Positions 1 to 5,086 of a stretch of DNA of 5,086 nucleotides are shown one piece after another. Under the pieces are notes generated by a model, which was not told the origin of the DNA, did not search any database, and worked only from the letters and a program-made list of their open reading frames with translations. This DNA is from Dehalococcoidales bacterium (GTDB lineage: Bacteria; Chloroflexota; Dehalococcoidia; Dehalococcoidales; UBA5627). The stretch covers positions 1 to 5,086 of the forward strand of contig JAAYAZ010000195.1 in NCBI GenBank assembly GCA_012719115.1, given 5' to 3'. Made by a program: the position numbers and the translations under genes. How positions within the stretch are numbered: position 1 is the first letter of the stretch; each line of letters begins with the position of its first letter.

Positions 1-19
1 AAAATGTCAACAGGACGCT

Positions 20-48
20 ATTATAGGGAAACAATCGTAATTAGTCAA
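20..48 (-). promoter_or_regulatory. Sigma70-like promoter firing leftwards out of the window
   Basis: On the minus strand TTGACT (positions 43-48, 5/6 match to the -35 consensus) is followed by a 17-bp spacer and TATAAT (20-25, perfect -10). Transcription would start near position 13 and run off the left edge. It lies 101 bp beyond the feoB stop, so it probably serves a separate downstream gene that is not in the window. No start codon for that gene is visible. The match is by eye only; spacing and hexamers are close to ideal. Confidence 0.6.
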
Positions 49-149
49 GTTACATACACGGTTTTGCCGCCGATTAGCGCCAATGGTTTACGTATAGAAT
101 GCACTGCTTCCGCTTCTGTTTAACACTATGAGCAAATGTTTTTACTTTG

Positions 150-2123
150 TTACAAAAACAAGCCCAGCAATCTGTAGGCAACACCGCCGATAAGAATGGC
201 AAGACCGATTTCCGCCAGCACCATTAAAGTTGTTGCCTTGACACCGGTTTCTTTCAATAAGACAGCAATAGTTGATATACAGGGAATATAAATAAGTATC
301 ACTATTGTAAATACAACCATCTGCAGCGGCGTCATTATAGTAGTTATAGCAGCACCGCCGGCAAAAGAAAACAGTAACGCCAGGTTAGCCTCTTTGCGAA
401 GAATGCCGAAAATAAGCAGTACACCGGTAAATGCCGGCAATCCCAACCAGCTTACCGTTAAAGGAGCCAGGATATCAGTAAGATAATCCAACCAGTTATA
501 AACATTCATAGTTTCAATAATAACACTGCCTATAACAATAAGGGGAACACCGATTACCAGAAACTCTTTGAATCTGAACCATGCCTGCCGCCAAACGTTT
601 TTCAGTGAAGGCCAGCGGTATTCCGGAATTTCCATAATTATACCCGGAGAGTTGCTGGGCATTATTTTGTTAAGTATCAACCCGATAATGTAAATTAAGA
701 GGAATTGGAAAAACAATATACCTACCGCCCACTGCCAGCCGATAAATGCACCTACCAATCCGAGCACTATGGAAGTTCTGGCAGCGCACGGAACCATAGT
801 GGTCAGAAAAGTGGCTATTAAGCGGTCTCTTTTATTATTCATAACCCGACAAGCCATACAAGCCGGCACATTGCATCCGAGCCCCATAATCAAAGGAATG
901 CTCGACATCCCGTGCAAGCCTATAGTATGGCAGGGACGGTCCATCAAAAAAGCAATCCTGGGCAGATATCCGCTCTCACTGAGCCAGCTTAATATCAAAA
1001 AGAATGGAAGTATAAAACCGATTGCCACTATCAGGGCAGCATAGAAACCGATGACTCCTCCGTTCCAGAAAATATTCATGGCAGACCCCGCAATTTCGGG
1101 TTTGATGCTTTCAAAGAACCCCTCTATAACACCGGTAACCCACTCACCGAACAGAGAAACTACAATCAGAATGGCTGCCAGTGTCAGAAAAAACACAAAA
1201 TAACCGAAGATGGGATGCAGCATGATATTATCCATTATATCGGAGAGCTTTCTAACTGCCTCTTTTCTACTTACTACCTTTTCGGTTATTGAAGCAGCCA
1301 ATGCATAACGTTCAGCTGCAATTATGGTTGAAATGTCTTCTCCATGCATTGAAACCAGCTCTCCTGCTAGTTTTTCCGCATTCGAAATAATGGCACGCAT
1401 TTCTTTATCATCGGCTGACAAAGCCGGGTTTTTACCTTCCAACAGCTGAATGGCCTGCCATCTGGAAGGCGTTTCGGGGAAACCGTTATCTAATAGCTCG
1501 AGGAGCTGATCTATTCTGTTTTCAACTTCGATGCCATATTTTAGCCGGCTTGTGTTATTAACAGGCTTATCAAGGAACTCCAAAGCTGCGTCCACCAGTT
1601 CATGAACGCCGATACCCTTTATGGCAATTGTATCGACAACCGGCACTCCTAATATCTCTTGCAGCAGGTTTGTATCAACACGGATATTTTTCTTATTGGC
1701 AATATCATTGTAATTGATGCCCAGCACAACCGGCAGCCCCATTTCCCTGAGTTGAAGTGTGAAAAAAAGATTTCTCTCAAGGGAGGTGGCATCGACTACG
1801 TTGATAATAACATCCGGCTTTTGAGTAAGAATATATTCCTGTGTAGCCTGTTCCTCTACGGAATATGTAGCAAATGAATAGATACCCGGAAGGTCTACAA
1901 CATCTATTTGTAAACCATGGTGGGACAAAGTACCTTTCTTCAGTTCAACGGTCTTGCCGCCCCAGTTTCCGGTTTCCTGTACCAAACCGGTCAGCTGATT
2001 AAAAATGGTACTCTTTCCGACATTGACATTCCCTACCAGTGCCAGTGTCAATCTATCGCCGTTATCATTACCGATAACTTCCGCTGAATCCTTTAAGCTT
2101 GTAGATGTGGAAGTATGCTTCAT
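150..2123 (-). CDS. feoB: Ferrous iron transport protein B (GTP-gated Fe2+ permease)
   Basis: FeoB imports Fe(II) across the cytoplasmic membrane, gated by a cytosolic GTPase domain. Visible in the 657-residue product: G1 GNVNVGKS (31-38), G2 region TGNWGGKTVE (51-60, Thr58 the likely switch-I residue), G3 DLPG (77-80), G4 NYND (137-140) and a G5-like stretch near 167-172. Asn34 matches the K+-binding Asn of the family. A helical GDI-like region follows at about 195-290, then the membrane part from about 303 to the end. The membrane part contains gate motifs GCNVPA (416-421), PCAAR (445-449), LRKE (575-578) and IPCIST (613-618). The length fits the shorter FeoB class (E. coli FeoB is about 770). 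Cysteines 422 and 425 next to the gate motif are extra relative to E. coli. The start is supported by GAAAAGG 7 nt upstream, inside the end of the preceding gene, and by a 3-nt gap to its stop, implying translational coupling. I see no clear terminator after the stop. Confidence 0.97.
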   Translation of the reverse strand: MKHTSTSTSLKDSAEVIGNDNGDRLTLALVGNVNVGKSTIFNQLTGLVQETGNWGGKTVELKKGTLSHHGLQIDVVDLPGIYSFATYSVEEQATQEYILTQKPDVIINVVDATSLERNLFFTLQLREMGLPVVLGINYNDIANKKNIRVDTNLLQEILGVPVVDTIAIKGIGVHELVDAALEFLDKPVNNTSRLKYGIEVENRIDQLLELLDNGFPETPSRWQAIQLLEGKNPALSADDKEMRAIISNAEKLAGELVSMHGEDISTIIAAERYALAASITEKVVSRKEAVRKLSDIMDNIMLHPIFGYFVFFLTLAAILIVVSLFGEWVTGVIEGFFESIKPEIAGSAMNIFWNGGVIGFYAALIVAIGFILPFFLILSWLSESGYLPRIAFLMDRPCHTIGLHGMSSIPLIMGLGCNVPACMACRVMNNKRDRLIATFLTTMVPCAARTSIVLGLVGAFIGWQWAVGILFFQFLLIYIIGLILNKIMPSNSPGIIMEIPEYRWPSLKNVWRQAWFRFKEFLVIGVPLIVIGSVIIETMNVYNWLDYLTDILAPLTVSWLGLPAFTGVLLIFGILRKEANLALLFSFAGGAAITTIMTPLQMVVFTIVILIYIPCISTIAVLLKETGVKATTLMVLAEIGLAILIGGVAYRLLGLFL

Positions 2124-2126
2124 TGA

Positions 2127-2864
2127 TTAACCTTTTCTTTCATTTTGCTCGATTTTATCGGGAGCCTCGACGAAAATATTGCCTGCAACTCTGTTACCGA
2201 GAGCAAGTTTACTGCCTCGTAAATTAATTTCCACAGGCCCTTTAAGAGGCGCAATTCTTGAGACTTTGATTTTTGTTCCGGGAGTCAATCCCATATCGCA
2301 AAGCCTTTGCAGCATACATTTACCACCGCGAATAAAAGCAATGGTAGCTTCTCTGCTTGCCTTAAGTTCCAATAAGGAAATAACTTCCTTTTGGCGTTTC
2401 CGAAGCTGCTCAAAATTACCTTTATTCCATTCACTGCATTCCTGGCAAGTGGCAAAGTCAAGGTCGCAGGGCGGAATCATTTTTTCATCATCCGGACATC
2501 TGTCGGGGTATTTTAGGGAAAGACATAGAGCTCTTTCAGCCTCATCGGAAAGTGTATGCTCCATAGCACAGGCTTCGTCATGGACTTTTTCCTTTCCGAT
2601 TTTTAATGTATCGTGCAGAAACCTCTCCAGCAGCCGATGCTTACGCGCCATCTTTCTACCCAGAGCGCTTCCCTTACCTGTAAGGGTAACGCCGTGATAG
2701 GGGGAATAAGAAATATAATCCTCATCAGCCAGTTTTTTAAACATCTCGGTAACACTGGCAGCGGAAATATTAAGCCGTTTAGATATGTCGGAAGTGGAGG
2801 CTGCTTTGCCATCACGAGTAATGTTATAAACAGCTTCCAAGTATTCTTCAGTACTGTTATGCAT
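2127..2864 (-). CDS. DtxR-family iron-dependent repressor with FeoA-like C-terminal domain
   Basis: A cytoplasmic metal-sensing transcription repressor, probably Fe(II)-dependent and controlling its own operon with feoB. The 245 residues divide into a winged helix (about 1-65), a metal-binding and dimerisation domain (about 66-120), a Cys-rich linker (about 121-160) and an SH3-like FeoA domain (about 172-235, including RLCDMGLTPG and a GPVEI/LALGNRVA core). Aligned by eye with DtxR at a constant offset of 3, His76, Glu80, His95, Cys99, Glu102 and His103 match DtxR His79, Glu83, His98, Cys102, Glu105 and His106. Glu7 replaces DtxR Met10, and Glu7/Glu10 resemble MntR Asp8/Glu11. Cys102 is the DtxR/IdeR hallmark, so iron is favoured over manganese, but the site is mixed. 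Cys123, 133, 140 and 143 form an additional cluster. The start is supported by CAGGGG 6 nt upstream of ATG. The length is close to three-domain DtxR (226). No separate feoA lies in the window, so the C-terminal domain may also serve FeoB, which is inference. Confidence 0.93.
   Translation of the reverse strand: MHNSTEEYLEAVYNITRDGKAASTSDISKRLNISAASVTEMFKKLADEDYISYSPYHGVTLTGKGSALGRKMARKHRLLERFLHDTLKIGKEKVHDEACAMEHTLSDEAERALCLSLKYPDRCPDDEKMIPPCDLDFATCQECSEWNKGNFEQLRKRQKEVISLLELKASREATIAFIRGGKCMLQRLCDMGLTPGTKIKVSRIAPLKGPVEINLRGSKLALGNRVAGNIFVEAPDKIEQNERKG
2131..2137 (-). promoter_or_regulatory. feoB ribosome binding site inside the end of the regulator gene
   Basis: The minus strand reads GAAAAGG, leaving 7 nt to the feoB ATG. 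It overlaps the last codons of the DtxR-family gene, whose TAA is only 3 nt before the feoB start. The site is only moderately purine-rich, which fits re-initiation by ribosomes finishing the upstream gene. Confidence 0.55.
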
Positions 2865-2895
2865 ATTAAACCCCTGTATTTACAAAGTCGTAATG

Positions 2896-2911
2896 TTTAG
2901 GTTGTCCTAAA
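2896..2911. promoter_or_regulatory. DtxR-type operator (iron box) of the regulator-feoB operon
   Basis: TTTAGG-TTGT-CCTAAA is a perfect 6+6 bp inverted repeat with a 4-bp centre. With one mismatch the symmetry extends to AAT/ATT at 2892-2894 and 2913-2915. It matches the core TTAGG-N4-CCTAA of the DtxR/IdeR consensus (TTAGGTTAGCCTAACCTAA), sharing TTAGGTT on one arm and CCTAA on the other. It covers the downstream end of the -10 and the predicted start site, so bound repressor would block transcription. Protein and operator types agree, which strengthens both calls. Binding itself is inferred. Confidence 0.8.
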
Positions 2912-2939
2912 TATTATCAGAGAAACATTTCTCTGTCAA
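2911..2939 (-). promoter_or_regulatory. Sigma70-type promoter of the regulator-feoB operon
   Basis: On the minus strand TTGACA (2934-2939, perfect -35) is followed by a 17-bp spacer and TAATAT (2911-2916, 4/6), preceded by TGA, which fits an extended -10 (TGn). An overlapping GATAAT with a 15-bp spacer is an alternative. The start would fall near 2904, giving a leader of about 40 nt before the ATG at 2864. The -35 lies 11 bp past the T-tract of the preceding terminator, so the two units are tightly packed but separately transcribed. Confidence 0.8.
2918..2935. promoter_or_regulatory. Perfect-armed palindrome in the promoter spacer, possible second operator
   Basis: CAGAGAAA-CA-TTTCTCTG has 8-bp perfect arms around a 2-bp centre. 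It occupies the spacer of the iron-operon promoter and touches the last two bases of the -35. It lies upstream of the predicted transcription start, so a role as DNA site is more likely than as RNA hairpin. Its sequence does not resemble the DtxR box or a Fur box, so a different regulator would be expected if it is bound. No cognate protein is identified. Confidence 0.5.
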
Positions 2940-2950
2940 GCAAGCATAGG

Positions 2951-2985
2951 AAAAAAGAGGAGCCACGGTAATATCCCGTGGCTCC
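2951..2985 (-). terminator. Intrinsic terminator of the uspA-transporter unit
   Basis: On the minus strand a perfect 10-bp GC-rich stem (GGAGCCACGG / CCGTGGCTCC, arms at 2976-2985 and 2959-2968) with a 7-nt loop is followed by TC and six T (2951-2956). It begins 33 nt after the transporter stop codon. The plus strand has no T-tract on the other side, so it acts in the minus direction only. It separates the transporter unit from the iron operon promoter. Confidence 0.93.
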
Positions 2986-3018
2986 GGCTAATCGTAATAC
3001 AAATATGTTTATATTATT

Positions 3019-4431
3019 CTATTCTTTGGCCTTTTTCCCTGCCGCTTCGGATACACCTGACAGAGATGTGCTGGCATCACTGATATCTACTTTATTCGTT
3101 TCCTTGAGCAGTACCAGCCCTATCACAAAGCAGATGCCGGCTATTATCATCGGATACCAAATGCCGGCAAAATTGTTACCGGTTGCCGTAATCCATGCCA
3201 GGCCTATCATAGGTACCAATCCACCGAAGACACCGTTACCGATGTGATACGGGAATGACATAGAGGTATAGCGTATCTTGGTCGGGAATAGTTCGACCAA
3301 GAAGGCTGCGATAGGCCCGTATACCATAGTAACATAGATAACCTGTATGAAGACCAGCGCCGACAGAGCAACCATATTATATCCCTGATAGCCAAACAGG
3401 AAATGCTGTCCTGTATCTATCGGAGCAAAGGCAGCCATAGCGCCGTATATAGGATAGTATGTCAAGACTGCCAAAAGCATACCGCCCAGCATTATCTTCT
3501 TACGGCCTATCTTATCGGAAAGCCAACCGAAAAAGACGAAGAAGGGAGCGCTCAGAACCAGGGCTACACCTACAATAATATTGGATTCTACCAGACTAAC
3601 CTTAAAGATTTGCTGCAGGTAGAACAGCGCATAGAACTGTCCTGTGTACCAAACGACACCCTGCCCCATAGTAGCGCCAAACAGTGCAATCAGCACCCAT
3701 TTAAGATTATACGGATTGGTAAAACTTTCTTTTAGCGGGTTTTTTGAGATAGTTTTGCTTACCTTCATCTGTTGATATAAGGGCGACTCGCGCAGAGACT
3801 GCCTGATCCAAACGGATAGAATCACCAGTAATATTGATACCATAAACGGTATACGCCAGCCCCACTCGTTGAAAGTGTCCTCTCCCATTCCAATCCTGAC
3901 AAGCAGTATAACACCAAGTGATAAGAACAAACCCAAGGTAGCTGTAGTCTGAATCCAGCTGGTATAGAAACCGCGCCTCCCCTGAGGTGCATGTTCGGCA
4001 ACAAAGGTTGCCGCTCCGCCATACTGTCCGCCCAGAGCCAGACCTTGAAGTATTCTGAGCGTTATTAATATAATACCCGCCCACACACCAAGTACTTCTT
4101 TGGTGGGCAATAAACCGATAATGAATGTGGCGGAACCCATTATCGCTATTGTTAACACGTAAGTGAATTTACGTCCGAAAAGGTCGCCTATGCGACCGAA
4201 GAAAAGGGCGCCGAAAGGACGCACCATAAACCCGACTGCAAAAGTACCCAGCCAGGCGATGACATCGCCGGCAGGAGTTCCGGTGGTATAGAACTTACTG
4301 GCAAGGGTTGTTGCCAGCGCACCGAAAATGTAAAAATCATACCATTCGATTACCGTACCCGCAGACGATGCAAATATTACTTTGCGGATACTTTGCACAC
4401 CATTTTTTGCCGATTCTGCTAGGGCATTCAT
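3019..4431 (-). CDS. MFS transporter, metabolite:H+ symporter (MHS) type
   Basis: A 470-residue inner-membrane carrier, probably proton-coupled uptake of an organic acid, osmolyte or similar small metabolite; the substrate cannot be read from the sequence. MHS family hallmarks are visible: the TM1 motif GTVIEWYDFYIFG (25-37), motif A in the loop between TM2 and TM3 (GRIGDLFGRK, 79-88), the TM4 motif RILQGLALGGQYGGA (126-140), a WGWRIPF segment (190-196) and the repeated motif A (GWLSDKIGRKK, 302-312). Hydrophobic segments are consistent with 12 TM helices in two halves, ending in a short hydrophilic tail. Most MHS proteins have Glu in the TM4 GGEYGGA motif; here it is Gln136. The start is supported by AGAGG 6 nt upstream of ATG. 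Only 47 bp separate it from the uspA stop, with no terminator or convincing promoter, so it is probably co-transcribed with uspA. Family call is firm; relation to ProP, ShiA or KgtP is not assigned. Confidence 0.92.
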   Translation of the reverse strand: MNALAESAKNGVQSIRKVIFASSAGTVIEWYDFYIFGALATTLASKFYTTGTPAGDVIAWLGTFAVGFMVRPFGALFFGRIGDLFGRKFTYVLTIAIMGSATFIIGLLPTKEVLGVWAGIILITLRILQGLALGGQYGGAATFVAEHAPQGRRGFYTSWIQTTATLGLFLSLGVILLVRIGMGEDTFNEWGWRIPFMVSILLVILSVWIRQSLRESPLYQQMKVSKTISKNPLKESFTNPYNLKWVLIALFGATMGQGVVWYTGQFYALFYLQQIFKVSLVESNIIVGVALVLSAPFFVFFGWLSDKIGRKKIMLGGMLLAVLTYYPIYGAMAAFAPIDTGQHFLFGYQGYNMVALSALVFIQVIYVTMVYGPIAAFLVELFPTKIRYTSMSFPYHIGNGVFGGLVPMIGLAWITATGNNFAGIWYPMIIAGICFVIGLVLLKETNKVDISDASTSLSGVSEAAGKKAKE

Positions 4432-4478
4432 TTTTTTCCTCTCGATTTAAAATTTTTCAAATTGGGGGGAAAGTAATA

Positions 4479-4916
4479 CTAATTATTCGAACGAATCAGC
4501 ATTACAGGAATCTTGGAATGGTGCACCACTTTTTCCGCAACACTGCCGATTATCCAGTGTGCCGGACCGGTGCGACCGTGAGTTGACATGGCAATAATAT
4601 CCGCCCCTATTTCCTCTGCGGTTTTTAGAATCGCATTAGCCGCAGAGCCGCCTTTTATCAGGCTGGTTACTTTGTAGCCTTCTGATTTCAAGCGCTCCTC
4701 GACTTCCGCCATATACTTACTGCCTAGTTCTTCTTCTTCAGCAATAGTCTGTGCGGCTATCGAGGGGTCGGAAAAAGCGAATTCAAAAGCGGGATTTGCC
4801 ACGACATTAATCAGAACGAGCTCTGCCTTTTCGGAATATGCCAGGGCTTTGGCATGCGGCAGGACCCCTTCGGCTGTTTTAGAGCCATCAAGCGGAACCA
4901 GAATCTTCTTGTACAT
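4479..4916 (-). CDS. Universal stress protein, UspA family, single domain
   Basis: A 145-residue cytoplasmic protein of the usual single-domain Usp length. It opens with the first beta strand and nucleotide loop KKILVPLDGS (3-12), has a charged helical stretch (about 58-80) and ends with STHGRTG (111-117), GSVAEKVV (124-131) and a final strand IPVMLIR (136-142). The ATP-binding pattern G-x2-G-x9-G-S/T is mostly kept: Gly114, nine residues, Gly124-Ser125. The first Gly is Ser111, a common variant, so ATP binding is likely but unproven. Usp proteins help cells survive starvation, redox or energy stress and sometimes sit beside transporters they may regulate. Here it precedes an MHS transporter in an apparent two-gene operon, suggesting that link. 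The start is well supported by a full AGGAGG (4925-4930) 8 nt before the ATG. The stop is TAG. Confidence 0.95.
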   Translation of the reverse strand: MYKKILVPLDGSKTAEGVLPHAKALAYSEKAELVLINVVANPAFEFAFSDPSIAAQTIAEEEELGSKYMAEVEERLKSEGYKVTSLIKGGSAANAILKTAEEIGADIIAMSTHGRTGPAHWIIGSVAEKVVHHSKIPVMLIRSNN

Positions 4917-4992
4917 TAGGTCTTCCTCCTTTTAATACCGATTTATCTAAAGCCTTTACGGCGTAGACAGAGAGTACGGGATGAGAAGACTT

Positions 4993-5017
4993 GAGGTAAT
5001 AATACCTCTATTTTTTT
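4993..5017 (+). terminator. Hairpin with T-tract, plus-direction terminator-like, in the uspA leader
   Basis: The plus strand reads GAGGTA-ATAA-TACCTC (4993-5008) then TA and seven T (5011-5017). This has intrinsic terminator form for transcripts moving rightwards, though the stem is only 6 bp. In the uspA mRNA (minus strand) the same hairpin lies about 75 nt before the ATG, without a following T-tract. It may stop antisense transcription or structure the leader. Function is uncertain. Confidence 0.35.
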
Positions 5018-5037
5018 GTACTATTTTTTGTGTACAA
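5016..5037. promoter_or_regulatory. Inverted repeat at the predicted uspA start site, possible operator
   Basis: TTGTAC (5016-5021) and GTACAA (5032-5037) are perfect inverted arms separated by 10 bp. On the minus strand the site begins one base after the -10 and covers the predicted start near 5032, a typical repressor position. The spacer is mostly T/A. I do not recognise the family that would bind it. Confidence 0.4.
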
Positions 5038-5038
5038 C

Positions 5039-5067
5039 ATTATACATACTTTGTTGACGCAATGCAA
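5039..5067 (-). promoter_or_regulatory. Sigma70-like promoter of the uspA-transporter unit
   Basis: On the minus strand TATAAT (5039-5044, perfect -10) is preceded by a 17-bp spacer and TTGCAT (5062-5067, only 3/6 match to the -35 consensus). A start near 5032 would give a leader of roughly 115 nt before the uspA ATG, which is long for a gene with a strong ribosome binding site. The weak -35 would fit a regulated promoter. Confidence 0.6.
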
Positions 5068-5086
5068 TATCTTTAATTTACAAAAT

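Noticed and set aside
4..123. Plus-strand open frame of 39 codons, open to the left edge, converging on feoB
   Set aside because: It has no ribosome binding site or recognisable sequence features, 40 open codons are expected by chance, and it overlaps the strong minus-strand promoter at 20-48.
137..160. TGTTTTT / AAAAACA inverted repeat at the feoB stop as a terminator
   Set aside because: The stem is almost all A:T with a 10-nt loop and overlaps the end of the coding sequence; no following T-tract of the right form is seen on the minus strand.
2179..2697. 172-codon plus-strand open frame
   Set aside because: It lies entirely antisense to the well-supported DtxR-family gene, and its product is low in complexity of a kind expected from the reverse strand, with no domain resemblance.
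3403..4084. Overlapping open frames of 66-125 codons on both strands inside the transporter gene
   Set aside because: They are shadows of the MHS transporter reading frame with no ribosome binding sites or family resemblance.
4443..4470. A/T-rich inverted repeat and G-run between uspA and the transporter gene as a terminator or promoter
   Set aside because: The pairing is A:T only with almost no loop, and no hexamer pair with acceptable spacing is present, so read-through from uspA is simpler.
4948..4958. TAAAG-C-CTTTA palindrome upstream of the uspA ribosome binding site
   Set aside because: Five-bp arms with a one-base centre are common by chance and cannot form an RNA hairpin with a proper loop.

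Overview
The window holds four complete genes, all on the minus strand, in two apparent transcription units. It reads as an ordinary chromosomal segment of an anaerobic or microaerobic bacterium. The ferrous-iron uptake system, the moderate base composition and the general style of the proteins would fit a Dehalococcoidia-like (Chloroflexota) or other anaerobic lineage. That placement is an impression from protein style, not a demonstrated assignment. There are no RNA genes, CRISPR arrays, insertion sequences or phage genes.

Unit 1, transcribed first (right to left, about 5030 to 2951): a universal stress protein (UspA family) is followed after 47 bp by a 12-TM major facilitator transporter of the metabolite:H+ symporter (MHS) type. 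A sigma70-like promoter with a perfect -10 lies in the right-hand leader. The unit ends at a strong intrinsic terminator (10-bp stem plus T-tract) just after the transporter gene. The long leader of uspA carries an inverted repeat at the predicted start site and a small hairpin that looks like a terminator on the opposite strand.

Unit 2 (about 2904 to 150): a DtxR-family metalloregulator with a FeoA-like C-terminal domain is followed, with only 3 nt between stop and start, by feoB, the GTP-gated ferrous iron permease. The promoter lies directly behind the unit 1 terminator. It has a perfect -35, a 17-bp spacer and an extended -10. A near-consensus DtxR box (TTTAGG-N4-CCTAAA) covers the end of the -10 and the predicted start site, and a second, perfect-armed palindrome fills the promoter spacer. 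The simplest model is iron-dependent autorepression: when Fe(II) is sufficient the metal-loaded regulator shuts off its own gene and feoB. The regulator combines the Cys-Glu-His primary site of DtxR/IdeR with an acidic residue where DtxR has Met10, and carries a four-cysteine cluster in its linker.

At the far left, downstream of feoB, a near-perfect sigma70 promoter points out of the window, so a further minus-strand gene probably begins just beyond it. I see no wholly new system here. The parts most worth a second look are the double-palindrome control region of the iron operon, the hybrid and Cys-rich features of the regulator, and the structured uspA leader.
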